The position numbers and the translations under genes were made by a program. DNA of 45,615 bases from a virus, in IMG/VR virus record IMGVR_UViG_3300017605_000353, positions 1-45,615 of that record. One strand, written 5' to 3'. The notes beneath the pieces are model-generated. The model was not told the DNA's origin. It worked only from the letters and a program-made list of their open reading frames with translations, and did not search any database. Each line of letters opens with the position of its first letter. Positions within the stretch are counted from its first letter, which is position 1. This document shows positions 14,953 to 23,386 of the stretch, piece by piece.

Positions 14953-15315
14953 ATGCGACACGTTATAGCATTGTTAACGCTGGTGTTTTTGGTGGCCGGC
15001 TGTGGGTCCGTGAGCCCGCAGAAAGCCACTTTCCGTGCTACCGGCACGACGGTGATTGCCGTCGAGACCGCGATGAAAGGTTGGTTCGTTTATGTCAAGG
15101 CCGGCAAGGCCACACCGTCGGACGAAGCCCACGTGCGCGACGCGTATTCTAAATACCAAACGTCGATGCACGCGGTGATTGACCTGGCGAAGACTGCGAC
15201 CACAATCACAAACCAAACGAGTTTGGACTTGGTCATTACGTCTGCGGCTGCTGCCCAGGCTCACTTGATTGAAGCCATTACTCAGTTTATTCCACCGAAG
15301 GAGCTAACGAAATGA
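14953..15315 (+). CDS. lipoprotein, possible o-spanin or lysis accessory
   Basis: MRHVIALLTLVFLVAGCGSV shows a signal peptide with a lipobox (LVAGC, lipidated C17), so the mature protein should be anchored in the envelope of a Gram-negative host. The mature 104 residues are helical and low in charge (ATGTTVIAVETAMKGWFVYV, then AQAHLIEAITQF). It has a good SD (AAAGGA, 7 bp before ATG). O-spanins are lipoproteins next to an i-spanin, but are usually shorter and Pro-rich; this one is not, so the role is tentative. It is followed by an ATGA overlap. Confidence 0.65.
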   Translation: MRHVIALLTLVFLVAGCGSVSPQKATFRATGTTVIAVETAMKGWFVYVKAGKATPSDEAHVRDAYSKYQTSMHAVIDLAKTATTITNQTSLDLVITSAAAAQAHLIEAITQFIPPKELTK

Positions 15316-15503
15316 GCGCTCAAGAAGTGTTGTTAGCGATTCAAGCGTTGTTGACCTTGGCTCCACAGGTTCGGTCTGAGTTGGCGGTGCTGTTCTCGAA
15401 AGGGGAACCTACGCCGGCGGACTGGGAAGCGTTGCGGGCTAAGTTCACCAAATCGTACGACCAGCTTCGTGCGGAAGCGGGAATTCCACCGCAGAACGGA
15501 TAA
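15312..15503 (+). CDS. hypothetical helical protein, 63 aa
   Basis: Small helical protein (MSAQEVLLAIQALLTLAPQV, then DWEALRAKFTKSYDQLRAEA). It overlaps the lipoprotein gene by ATGA and is probably translated with it. The hydrophobic N-terminus is amphipathic rather than a clear membrane span. No family is recognised; the position in the presumed lysis block is the only hint. Confidence 0.55.
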   Translation: MSAQEVLLAIQALLTLAPQVRSELAVLFSKGEPTPADWEALRAKFTKSYDQLRAEAGIPPQNG

Positions 15504-15504
15504 G

Positions 15505-15891
15505 ATGTTAACCTGGTTCTTAACCGCGTTATCGAAAGGACAACAAAAACTGGTTCTGAAGCTTCTTCAGGACCTCAAGAAAGGACAGTTACGTATTATG
15601 GCTACTCAAGACGAAGCAGCGGCACAGGCGAATGAGGTTGGTGCACAGTTGGAAGCGGCAACGCTCCGGCTGGGCCAGCTGACCACGAAGCAGGAAAAGA
15701 TCGGGACCGAGGTCGACAAGCAGAACGACCGCATCCGGCAGTTGGAGGAAGCGATCAACAACGGTGCCGTGAAGGAAGAACTGTTGACGGCGTTGCAGCG
15801 GGTGAAGCAAGGGCAGGAGAGCGTTATTGCCGAGCTCGCCCGGACCGAAACGGCCGCCCAGGTCGTCGACGACAAGAACGTCGATGCCTAA
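15505..15891 (+). CDS. coiled-coil protein, 128 aa
   Basis: Residues 35-120 are a nearly unbroken coiled coil (AQLEAATLRLGQLTTKQEKI, IRQLEEAINNG, LLTALQRVKQ). An alternative start at Met33 (ATG 15598, MATQDEAAAQ) has an AAGGA upstream and would give a pure coiled-coil protein of 96 residues; the first 32 residues (MLTWFLTALSKGQQ) may be a separate leader. It ends four bases before the 27-bp dyad at 15896. The function is unknown. Confidence 0.55.
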   Translation: MLTWFLTALSKGQQKLVLKLLQDLKKGQLRIMATQDEAAAQANEVGAQLEAATLRLGQLTTKQEKIGTEVDKQNDRIRQLEEAINNGAVKEELLTALQRVKQGQESVIAELARTETAAQVVDDKNVDA

Positions 15892-15895
15892 TCCC

Positions 15896-15922
15896 TGACA
15901 TCTTCATATTCTGAAGGCGACA
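15896..15922. promoter_or_regulatory. 27-bp dyad, copy 3
   Basis: TGACATCTTCA and TGAAGGCGACA around TATTC. It is the exact reverse complement of copy 2 in both arms; only the spacer differs. It starts four bases after the TAA of the preceding gene (TAA-TCCC) and ends one base before the portal ATG at 15924. GAAGG in its 3' arm is also the SD of the portal gene. Confidence 0.65.
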
Positions 15923-15923
15923 T

Positions 15924-17879
15924 ATGGCTTACGAAGCAGATAGAGTTCAAAAAGACTTGAGTCAGGAGGATGTTTCTCCTTTTCACAAGCAGATTCTGAC
16001 TGACTCCAAGGCCCTGGTGGATATGTCGCGTCAGAAGATGGGGCAGTATTACGACAAGTGGGATAAGAACATCGAGGTTTTCGAGGGTTTCTTGCAAAAG
16101 AACACCGAAGACCAAAAGGCGAGGGAACGGTCGGAGCCGCAACGCCTGATCGTTCCCATCGCTTACTCCCAGATCATGACGTTCGTGTCGTTTTGCTATA
16201 CGTTGTATACGCAAAGGGAACGGGTTTTTGAATTGGTGGGTATGTCGGAGGAGGATCACAAACCAGCCAAGATCGGCGAGGCGTTTTTGGCCCGAGATTT
16301 GTCGTATAATGTCTTTGAACAGAAGCTTTTCCAATTCCTGTTGGATATCGCCCGGTGTTCGTTGGGGGTTTTTAAGACCTCCTGGATACACGAGACGCAG
16401 ATGACCAGGAAAATGGTGGAGAAACCGATATTTTCGCTTTTTGGCGTCGGGCTGGGTAAGACGTCGGAGGAGCAGATGTCGGAGACGACGAAGTATCTCG
16501 GGAACCGGATCGAGAATGTGAGTCCGTATCGGTTTTTTCCTGACACGAGACTGCCACTGCACCGATTTCAAGAAGGTGAGTTCGTGGCGAGCGAGGACGA
16601 GTACTCGGTCGTGCAGTTGAAGCAGATGGAACATGATGGGTTTGTGAAGGGTGTGGACCTGATTAAGCCGATTACCCAGAATCAGTGGCGGGATAGGGGT
16701 CCGACGAGGTCGGCTGAGGATTTGGTTGGGATTGGGCGGTCGACGGGCCTGGGCCAGAGCGGGGGTCAGAGCAAAGGGACGGTTTTGGTGACTGAGGTGC
16801 AAAGGGTGTTGATCCCGAAGAAGTATATGGTCGACGGGAAGCCGTTGGGACCGGAGGACTACCCGATTAAGTACCTTTTGTGGTATGCGAATGACAACCG
16901 GATTATTCGATGTGAGCCGTTGAACTATTTGCACAACGAATTCACGTATTCGGTCGCGCAGTTTACCCCGGACCAGCATAATTTGGTGAACATGTCGCTG
17001 TCGGACAGCATCGACGCGTTGCAGAGCATCATTTCGTGGTTTATCAATTCGCACATCACGTCGGTGCGGAAGGTGATTGATAATCGGTTGGTCGTGGATC
17101 CCAACGGTATCATGATGGAGGATCTGGTCGACCGTAAGCCCGTGATCCGGTTGAAGCAATCAGCCGCTGGTGGGATTGATCGGTATGTGAAACAGTTGGA
17201 TGTGAGTGATGTGACCTCGAATCACCTTACCGACGTCGAAATCCTACAAAAGCTGGTCCAAACCGTAACCGGCATCACGGACAACATGCTCGGCCAGTTC
17301 CATCAAGGTCGGCGGTCGGCGACTGAGGCTGGTCAGGTGCAGAACGGGGCTTTTAACCGTCTCAAAATGGTCGCGGCCACGGTGTATCGCACCGCGTTGG
17401 AGCCGATGGCACGGCAGATGTTGTCCAACCTGCGAGATGGCCTGGACGAGAAGACCATGGTTCGCCTGGTCGGCATCGAGGAAACAGCCGAATCCGGTAG
17501 GTTGTTCGCAAAGGCCGATAAATCAGACCTGGTCGGTAATTTTGACTTTGAGATTTTCGACGGCACGTTGCCGAGCGAAAAACACTTCAACGCGCAAGCC
17601 TTACAAGAGGTTTTAGCGGGTCTAATGTCCAACCCCGAGGCGGCCATTGCCCTGCAACTGGATCCCAAAGCTATCTTGTTGGAAATGCTCGAACTGCGTG
17701 GTGTTCGAGATCCCAAACGGTTTACGCTCAAACCCCCACCACCCGGAATGATGCAACCAAATGGATTACCACAAACTAACGCTCCAGGAGCGGTTGACCC
17801 ATCTGCGCCACCTGGCGGCGAACCCTTGTTATCAATTCTTGGTGGGGCAGGTCAAGCGGCGGGCGGCGGAGGCGCTTAG
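15924..17879 (+). CDS. portal protein
   Basis: 651 residues, located between the packaging/fibre genes and the scaffold and capsid genes. It forms the dodecameric ring through which DNA is packaged and released. It is rich in helices with the mixed pattern of podovirus portals (KMGQYYDKWDKNIEVFEGFL near the start, SDSIDALQSIISWFINSHIT in the core, MLGQFHQGRRSATEAGQVQN before the C-terminal region). The tail is Gly/Pro/Ala-rich (about 605-651). The last 119 bp also code for the next gene in another frame. The call rests on position, size and these phrases. Confidence 0.8.
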   Translation: MAYEADRVQKDLSQEDVSPFHKQILTDSKALVDMSRQKMGQYYDKWDKNIEVFEGFLQKNTEDQKARERSEPQRLIVPIAYSQIMTFVSFCYTLYTQRERVFELVGMSEEDHKPAKIGEAFLARDLSYNVFEQKLFQFLLDIARCSLGVFKTSWIHETQMTRKMVEKPIFSLFGVGLGKTSEEQMSETTKYLGNRIENVSPYRFFPDTRLPLHRFQEGEFVASEDEYSVVQLKQMEHDGFVKGVDLIKPITQNQWRDRGPTRSAEDLVGIGRSTGLGQSGGQSKGTVLVTEVQRVLIPKKYMVDGKPLGPEDYPIKYLLWYANDNRIIRCEPLNYLHNEFTYSVAQFTPDQHNLVNMSLSDSIDALQSIISWFINSHITSVRKVIDNRLVVDPNGIMMEDLVDRKPVIRLKQSAAGGIDRYVKQLDVSDVTSNHLTDVEILQKLVQTVTGITDNMLGQFHQGRRSATEAGQVQNGAFNRLKMVAATVYRTALEPMARQMLSNLRDGLDEKTMVRLVGIEETAESGRLFAKADKSDLVGNFDFEIFDGTLPSEKHFNAQALQEVLAGLMSNPEAAIALQLDPKAILLEMLELRGVRDPKRFTLKPPPPGMMQPNGLPQTNAPGAVDPSAPPGGEPLLSILGGAGQAAGGGGA

Positions 17880-18033
17880 TGAGGCCGTGGAAACCGTGCC
17901 GGAAGGCGATGGATTGTCATATGCACTTACCCAACAGCGGCTACTAGGTGAGGCTCGGTTGGGCAGAATGGTCGAGCGGATGCTGGACCAAGAACTCGAA
18001 AATGTCACCAACGAAATAAAACAACATGAGTGA
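17761..18033 (+). CDS. small head protein overlapping the portal 3' end
   Basis: 90 residues beginning MDYHKLTLQERLTHLRHLAA. Its first 119 bp lie inside the portal gene in a different frame, where the portal encodes only a low-complexity Gly/Pro tail. The product itself looks well folded and helical in the overlap (ANPCYQFLVGQVKRRAAEAL) and after it (LLGEARLGRMVERMLDQELE). Its stop overlaps the scaffold start. A small protein at this spot is common in podovirus head modules, though I cannot name a family. Confidence 0.6.
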   Translation: MDYHKLTLQERLTHLRHLAANPCYQFLVGQVKRRAAEALSEAVETVPEGDGLSYALTQQRLLGEARLGRMVERMLDQELENVTNEIKQHE

Positions 18034-18862
18034 TGAAAATCAGGGCCAAGCCCCAGATGCAAGTCATGGAGCGTTCGACGCTGGTCCGCAGGGTGGGCAA
18101 CCACAACAAGGCGGTCAACCACAAGGCGGTGCAGGTGGCACGCCCGATAGTGGTGGTCAACCCGATACGGGTGGTGGCGGACAACCACAAGCTGCTGCGC
18201 AACCTCAGCTGACCCCGGAGTCTATTGCCCAAGCGATTAGAGACGCCGGGATTGGTCAGCCGGCGCAACAGCCGCAGCAACAACAGCAGTTCACCCAAGC
18301 GGAGTTCGATAAAGCGTTTAATGTCTGGAATCCCGACCAGCAGTTCGCTCAATTGTTGTTCCCGGCCGCGACCCCGGAGCAGCTCCCGGCGGTTATGAAA
18401 GGCTTGGTCTCGCTGCGTGATGCCGTTGTGCGGCAAGCGGTGACAATGGCTGCTCACATCGTCAAGCAGCAACGTGAGGCTATCGACCAGGACTTCGCGC
18501 CCGTGCGGACGTATATGCAGGACCAACAAGTAAAGGCCCTGTATACCGAGTTCTACGATATCAACAAAGACCTCAAACCGTTTGATTCTGTCGTCCGTGC
18601 GGTGGTGGAACAGATGAAAACGGAAGGAGGCCAAAAACCCACCGACAAAAACGGTGCTTTCAAAGCGTTGGCGGAACGTGTCCGCAACGTAATCAAATCT
18701 CTCCCCGGTGTGCAGCTCGATGACGGTGCTGCCGCTGGTGGTGGAAACGGTTCTCCAGGCACGACTCGTATGCCCCCTCTATCGCGTGGAGGGCAAGGCG
18801 GCTTGGGTCAGACACAGGGTGGCGGGGGAAAGAAAGACCCCAGTCACGCGGTGTTTGGCTGA
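18026..18862 (+). CDS. scaffolding protein (putative)
   Basis: 278 residues, very rich in Gln and Gly in the first 90 (repeats of GGQPQ/GQPQQ), helical in the middle (QAVTMAAHIVKQQREAIDQD, YMQDQQVKALYTEFYD) and Gly-rich at the end (about 225-278). A low-complexity, acidic-helical protein directly before the major capsid gene is the usual shape of a scaffold that fills the procapsid and is later lost. It overlaps the upstream gene by 8 bp. A GA/GQ-rich scaffold cannot be proven by motif. Confidence 0.7.
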   Translation: MSDENQGQAPDASHGAFDAGPQGGQPQQGGQPQGGAGGTPDSGGQPDTGGGGQPQAAAQPQLTPESIAQAIRDAGIGQPAQQPQQQQQFTQAEFDKAFNVWNPDQQFAQLLFPAATPEQLPAVMKGLVSLRDAVVRQAVTMAAHIVKQQREAIDQDFAPVRTYMQDQQVKALYTEFYDINKDLKPFDSVVRAVVEQMKTEGGQKPTDKNGAFKALAERVRNVIKSLPGVQLDDGAAAGGGNGSPGTTRMPPLSRGGQGGLGQTQGGGGKKDPSHAVFG

Positions 18863-18891
18863 CAAAAACAAACGAAGAACAAAGGTGAACA

Positions 18892-20286
18892 ATGCCAATT
18901 CTTGGTTTGCTTAATACGGAGTCGGACGCTAACTGGCGGTATAAAAACGTACGCCGCCAAGTGTTCTACTTCTATCCTAACGGCGCGTCGCCGTTGACGG
19001 GTCTGCTTTCGTTGCTGAACGATGAGCAGACGGATGACCCCGAGTACTCATGGTGGGAAAAGCGCATGGACCCACAGCGGACGACAACCGCTGCTGCGAA
19101 TGCCGCTGGTCCTTTCACTGCGAACCCGGCGACGGAAACAACTGACGGTGCCACGACTGATGCCTCGGCGCAAGCTTGGGCGATTGGTGACCTGCGTGCG
19201 ATTAAACTCGCATCGGTGGGTTCGTTACGTGTCGGTCACGTGATTCGTATCCGTGACGTGGTTCGGGCGTCTGGTGCGAATATGGATCTGTTCGGCGTCA
19301 TCACGTATATTGATACGGTTGACGTGAAGGTGAACATCCGTGCCACGGTGGCGTCGGGCGGTGTGAACGTGACGAACTTGTCTACCAACGTGGGCAAGGA
19401 AGTCCTCGTGGTGGGTTCGTCGTTCAGTCAAGGCGCAACGGCCCTGACCTCGGACAACGCGTCACCGTATAACCTCCCGGTGAACTTCACCAACTTCTGT
19501 CAAATCTTCCGCACCCCGTTTGAGTTGACGGGCACTGCGATGAAGACTGGGCTGAAGTATGATGACACGGGTCCTTACAAGGACCAGGCGAAGGAAGCGT
19601 CGGTCAACCACATGATCGAAATGGAGAAGGCGTTCCTGTTCGGTCAGAAGGCGCAGTTGACCTCGGTAACCGGCGGTGCGTTGATTACGCCCGGTGGCTC
19701 GGTGTCGACGATTCGCAACATGACCGGCGGCGTGCTCTACTTCCTGCAACGGTGGGAAGCGGGCGACTACGGCACGGTCACGGCGAGTGCGGATACGGAT
19801 GATGACAAGCGCATCATCACCAATTCGGGTGGTGTGATCAACGAGAAGACGTACAACACCTACCTGGAACGTGTGTTCCGCGTGACAAACAATACGGCGA
19901 ATGAGAAGCTGGTCCTGTGCGGTTCGGGCTTCCTTTCGGTTATGAACCAACTCTACAAGGACAAGAGTGTGCTGAACGCTGACCTGCCGATGGGTGACAC
20001 CTACGGCATGAACGTGGTCAAGCACGTGTGCCCGTTCGGGACGCTGTATTACAAGACCCATCCGTTGTTCTCTCAGAATCCTGTTCTGCGTTACAACGCG
20101 TTGATTCTTGACGTGCAGAATCTGAAGTATCGGAATGTGAGTGGCCGCGATACTCAGTTGCTGAAGAATCGCCAGAACAACGGCGATGACTTCCGTCGGG
20201 ACGAATGGCTGAGCGAATGCGGAATGGAGTTCAGGTTCCCTGAGTCCTCCATGTATCTGCAAAACATCCAAGGTTACACCCCATAA
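18892..20286 (+). CDS. major capsid protein, SU10/DUF5309-like
   Basis: 464 residues, with a strong SD-like AAAGGTG before ATG. The N-terminal phrase SPLTGLLSLLNDEQTDDPEY followed by SWWEKR resembles the DUF5309 (SU10-type) major capsid family, an HK97-fold group. The middle and end show mixed strands and helices (VNHMIEMEKAFLFGQKAQLT; EWLSECGMEFRFPESSMYLQ). It is the structural shell subunit. It follows the scaffold and precedes two small paralogous proteins that could be decoration proteins. Confidence 0.85.
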   Translation: MPILGLLNTESDANWRYKNVRRQVFYFYPNGASPLTGLLSLLNDEQTDDPEYSWWEKRMDPQRTTTAAANAAGPFTANPATETTDGATTDASAQAWAIGDLRAIKLASVGSLRVGHVIRIRDVVRASGANMDLFGVITYIDTVDVKVNIRATVASGGVNVTNLSTNVGKEVLVVGSSFSQGATALTSDNASPYNLPVNFTNFCQIFRTPFELTGTAMKTGLKYDDTGPYKDQAKEASVNHMIEMEKAFLFGQKAQLTSVTGGALITPGGSVSTIRNMTGGVLYFLQRWEAGDYGTVTASADTDDDKRIITNSGGVINEKTYNTYLERVFRVTNNTANEKLVLCGSGFLSVMNQLYKDKSVLNADLPMGDTYGMNVVKHVCPFGTLYYKTHPLFSQNPVLRYNALILDVQNLKYRNVSGRDTQLLKNRQNNGDDFRRDEWLSECGMEFRFPESSMYLQNIQGYTP

Positions 20287-20289
20287 GTT

Positions 20290-20625
20290 ATGGCTGACCT
20301 GGCTTCAACCGCCGTGTCGGTGGACAAACTTTCGTATGTCACACTGACCAACGGCTTAGTGCTCTACCGGAAAGAGTGCACGGTTACTCTGACCGGCCAG
20401 GGCGGAACGACGAACAAGATCCCAGCGACGGCGTTTGGTCTATCCAGCGTGTCGAAGACTTCAAACTGGGTATCTAACGATGCGACGCCAAAAGTCGTGC
20501 CGGCCTCGTTTTCGTACGACAGGGCTACAATCCTGTTGGCGGACGCGGCTAATGCGACTGCGGCGAACCATCAAACACCAGCGGACGCTACGGGAACGTA
20601 TCGTTGCACTGTGGAGGGTTACTAA
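20290..20625 (+). CDS. small head decoration-like protein, paralog A
   Basis: 111 residues, beta-rich (KLSYVTLTNGLVLYRKECTV, then TNKIPATAFGLSS). It shares an order of blocks with the next gene: T-N-x-IPA(T/A)A near the middle, KxVPAS, (I/Y)LL, NATxAN, PAD and a closing V(E/K)GY. The two are divergent tandem duplicates. Position after the capsid gene suggests a decoration or head-tail junction protein. The stop TAA shares one base with the next ATG (TAATG). Confidence 0.6.
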   Translation: MADLASTAVSVDKLSYVTLTNGLVLYRKECTVTLTGQGGTTNKIPATAFGLSSVSKTSNWVSNDATPKVVPASFSYDRATILLADAANATAANHQTPADATGTYRCTVEGY

Positions 20626-20975
20626 TGGCTGTATTAACCGCTACGTCAGTCACGATTATTCGTGCGTGGTCCGAAGGAGGCACACACGGCAAGGATTTAT
20701 CCTGCCGGTTGGTTTCCATCGCCACGAACAACGACGGCTCGGGCAATGGTTCAGTAACGAACGCTATCCCGGCGGCAGCAGTGTCGCTGGGGACTATCGA
20801 ACAAGCTGGACCGTTTGTCATCTCATCCAGCAACAAGCTGGTTCCTGCGTCTCCGGACTCAACGGGAGCCTACTTGCTGTTGTACAACATCACCAACGCT
20901 ACCGATGCCAACCGCAATGATCCTGCGGACTACATCAACACCACCATCCGTGGTGTGGTGAAGGGGTATCTGTAA
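20625..20975 (+). CDS. small head decoration-like protein, paralog B
   Basis: 116 residues starting MAVLTATSVTIIRAWSEGG at 20625; the frame open from 20604 lies inside paralog A. It shares with paralog A the TNAIPAAA, KLVPAS, LLLYN, NATDAN, DPAD and VKGYL blocks. Both contain a Gly/Ser/Thr-rich surface and strands typical of small virion proteins. It is likely assembled on the capsid or at a vertex. Confidence 0.6.
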   Translation: MAVLTATSVTIIRAWSEGGTHGKDLSCRLVSIATNNDGSGNGSVTNAIPAAAVSLGTIEQAGPFVISSSNKLVPASPDSTGAYLLLYNITNATDANRNDPADYINTTIRGVVKGYL

Positions 20976-20990
20976 AGGGAAAGGAAACAT

Positions 20991-21182
20991 ATGGCCTACA
21001 AAGGCAAAAACCTGCGGACGATGGAGGTCACACCGGAAACCGGCAGTGACTTTCGAGACACCAAAGTTCTGTCTGGGACGGCTCCCAAGGCCCCACAGAT
21101 GAACGCCACGAATGAGACGAACCAGTATACCACTGGCACGACCTCGAAGGGCGAGCTTGGTGGCAAGAACACCAACAGTTAG
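20991..21182 (+). CDS. hypothetical protein, 63 aa
   Basis: Hydrophilic Thr/Gly/Asn/Lys-rich product (MAYKGKNLRTMEVTPETGSD) with a clear SD (AAAGGA) before ATG. It probably lacks a stable fold. It sits between capsid-associated genes and the tail adaptor gene, so it may be a minor virion or assembly protein. The 43-bp gap after it carries a weak GTGCG/CGCAC stem (21197-21218). Confidence 0.5.
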   Translation: MAYKGKNLRTMEVTPETGSDFRDTKVLSGTAPKAPQMNATNETNQYTTGTTSKGELGGKNTNS

Positions 21183-21225
21183 TTGACGGACCTGGGGTGC
21201 GCATAGGTTATCACGCACACTTATT

Positions 21226-22149
21226 ATGTCAAACTACTCTGAGCTTCGCGATGCGGTGTCGGGTTATATGCACCGGTCGCCTGAGGTGTTTTACTTCAAC
21301 AACCAGGATTTGTTGCTCCGAGCGGTTAACAACGCGAAGAACTTCACGCAGAGGGCGTTGAACCTGGAAGAGGCTAAGTTCTTTGGGGAGTTGAACGATG
21401 TGGCGTATACCGATGGAGTGGACACGTCGGTGTTGAAGGTTTTTGGTGAGAATACGTTGAAGCGGACAAAGCTGGTACGACGGGTGTTTTTGCCCACCGT
21501 CGATAGAGTGTCCCAGTATCCGATTGATTTTGTGAGTCGGGATGCGTATGTGTCCCGGGTTAAGAGGAGATACGAGTATGTTGCATTACAGGAGAATGCT
21601 AAGTCGAATGCGGACCAAGGCACGTTCCCGACTACGGCTACGATTGTGGGTCGGAAGGTGTTTGTGGTCAACACTGGTACTAGCCGGGGCAGTCTTTATT
21701 TCGACGCCCTTGAGTGGTTGCCGGACTTTGCCCCTGTCCCCGTTACGGGTGTGTCGACCTCGACGAGCAGTAGCCAGCTCGTAGCGTCGGCGGGTGGGTT
21801 TGTGACCGCCGGGGTGAGGATCGGGGATGTTGTGTATAATACGACGGATGGGACTTCGGCCGTAGTGACCGCGGTGGTGTCCGCTAGTGTGTTGGCGTTG
21901 AATGCTGATATCTTTGTCACGGGTGAGACTTACCGTATTGATGTTACCCCAGACTCCCAAACCAATTTCCTTCTCGATACCTGTTTTGATTACATGCTTT
22001 TTCGGTCTGTATACGAGCTGAACTTCTACTTGAAAGAAGACACTCGGGTGCAGTTGTCCGATAAGTTGCTGGAAAACCTCTGGAACAATGTGATTCGTTG
22101 GAACGAGACTCTCATCATGAACAGTGTGGATGATTCAACGTTGAGTTAA
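21226..22149 (+). CDS. head-tail adaptor protein
   Basis: 307 residues starting MSNYSELRDAVSGYMHRSPE, with a helical first part (LLLRAVNNAKNFTQRALNLE) like T7 gp11/P22 gp4-type adaptors that bind the portal. A beta-type insertion follows (about residues 177-243: VSTSTSSSQLVASAGGFVTA, IGDVVYNTTDGTSAVVTAVV), and the protein ends in helices. The order adaptor, fibre, nozzle matches podovirus tail modules. The identification is by context and shape. Confidence 0.65.
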   Translation: MSNYSELRDAVSGYMHRSPEVFYFNNQDLLLRAVNNAKNFTQRALNLEEAKFFGELNDVAYTDGVDTSVLKVFGENTLKRTKLVRRVFLPTVDRVSQYPIDFVSRDAYVSRVKRRYEYVALQENAKSNADQGTFPTTATIVGRKVFVVNTGTSRGSLYFDALEWLPDFAPVPVTGVSTSTSSSQLVASAGGFVTAGVRIGDVVYNTTDGTSAVVTAVVSASVLALNADIFVTGETYRIDVTPDSQTNFLLDTCFDYMLFRSVYELNFYLKEDTRVQLSDKLLENLWNNVIRWNETLIMNSVDDSTLS

Positions 22150-22150
22150 T

Positions 22151-23386
22151 ATGGCTGACTACCCAATACTACCACCGACGTTGGCTGCTTTGCAGCCGGT
22201 TAAGGACTTTCCGCAAGGTGCGGAGGATTCAGCGAAGTTGGACGATTCCATTCGTCAAACCCGGAACTGGATGTATGATTTTCTTAGTCTCTATGTTGAT
22301 GTGTCGACCGGGAAGCTCCGACCCGATGCGTTCCTCGCCGCTGGTCCCGTGCCGCCTGGAAGTATTCGAGGGACAAATGGTGTTAGTGGCGTCCAACAGG
22401 AGATTGCACAGGGGTCGATTCGGACACCTGACCTCGCGGATAAGGCCGTTACCGCACAGAAGATTGCTGACGGTACGATCACGAATTCCAACATCGCGGA
22501 CAACACTATTCAAGGAGTTAAGCTGGCGAATGTCTCCGTCACTGCGGACAAGATTGCAGCGGATGTGTTGACCACGGCTAATATCGCGAATGGGGCGATT
22601 ACGGGTGACAAGATTGCCAATGCGACGATACCGGGGAATAAGATTGGGAACGGAGCGATTGGTAACGCGAACATGGGGAGTCATTCCGTGTTGGGGCCGA
22701 ATCTTCCGGTCGCGGATGCCGGACAGATTTTGGTGGGAGGAAACGGGACGGATAGTAAGGAATTCGCGGTTAAGACCATGTCCGGTGCGTTCGCTATTGA
22801 TGCGAATGGTGTGGTGACGGTGAATGGGATTGGTGGCTCGTTGGTAAGCTTCGCGCGTGTGGTGGAGCGGACGAATGCGGGGACACATGGTGGGAGTTCG
22901 ACGACTGGATGGAATCTGCGTGGTTCGTCGCCGGCTCCGCCTTGGTCGATTTTGGACGCCACACGGGATTTTCTTGAAATCAACCAACAAAAGATCCTTT
23001 TCAAAGAAGGTGGGAAGTATCTGATTCGGATTGAGTCGCCGATGCGGGGAAACCAACTGAATCGGGTAGCAATGGTCTTTTTCCCTGACCCCAGCAACGT
23101 TTCCTCGAACACGGTGTTGGCTTACTACGGCTCGTCCGTGGATTCGGCCTCGGCGATGACGATGTTGAGCACCTTGGAGTGTGTGATTGACGTGCCCGAC
23201 GTGCCGGATACCGCGGTGGCGAGACCATGGATTGAGGTTTACCACTATACGAGTGCGGGTGTGGCGACGAATGGATTGGGCCTGGCGGTTAGTGCTACTG
23301 CGGGGCCGACCTCTTACGTCACCACCGCACCACCGGAAATGTATGCTCAAGTACACGTTCTTCGTATCCAACAGTCTATCTCCTAA
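22151..23386 (+). CDS. tail fibre with short solenoid repeats
   Basis: 411 residues. Residues about 84-180 contain tandem repeats of 9-10 residues with the pattern (A/G)xIxxxKIAN (DGTITNSNIAD, NGAITGDKIAN, ATIPGNKIGN, NGAIGNANMG), the shape of a trimeric fibre shaft. The N-terminus (AKLDDSIRQTRNWMYDFLSL) is probably the virion attachment part. The C-terminus is a beta-rich head (ILDATRDFLEINQQKILFKE onwards) that may bind the receptor. It has no signal peptide, unlike the fibres at 7411-14409. It shares one base with the next start (TAATG). Confidence 0.7.
   Translation: MADYPILPPTLAALQPVKDFPQGAEDSAKLDDSIRQTRNWMYDFLSLYVDVSTGKLRPDAFLAAGPVPPGSIRGTNGVSGVQQEIAQGSIRTPDLADKAVTAQKIADGTITNSNIADNTIQGVKLANVSVTADKIAADVLTTANIANGAITGDKIANATIPGNKIGNGAIGNANMGSHSVLGPNLPVADAGQILVGGNGTDSKEFAVKTMSGAFAIDANGVVTVNGIGGSLVSFARVVERTNAGTHGGSSTTGWNLRGSSPAPPWSILDATRDFLEINQQKILFKEGGKYLIRIESPMRGNQLNRVAMVFFPDPSNVSSNTVLAYYGSSVDSASAMTMLSTLECVIDVPDVPDTAVARPWIEVYHYTSAGVATNGLGLAVSATAGPTSYVTTAPPEMYAQVHVLRIQQSIS

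Noticed and set aside
15556-15570. CTGAAG-CTT-CTTCAG palindrome resembling the dyad core
   Set aside because: Half-sites are in the reverse (outward) order and the flanks do not match; it is in coding sequence, so probably chance.
15888-17159. 423-residue minus-strand ORF opposite the portal gene
   Set aside because: Long, but antisense to the portal; His/Arg/Leu/Pro-rich, no credible start context, and it would cross the dyad and the portal start.
21183-21225. Weak GTGCG/CGCAC stem and TTGACG word before the adaptor gene, considered as terminator or promoter
   Set aside because: Short stem, 12-nt loop, no T tract and no good -10 box at the right distance.
22229-23371. 380-residue minus-strand ORF opposite the solenoid fibre gene
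   Set aside because: Antisense to repeat-containing fibre; Arg/His/Ile-rich and without gene context.
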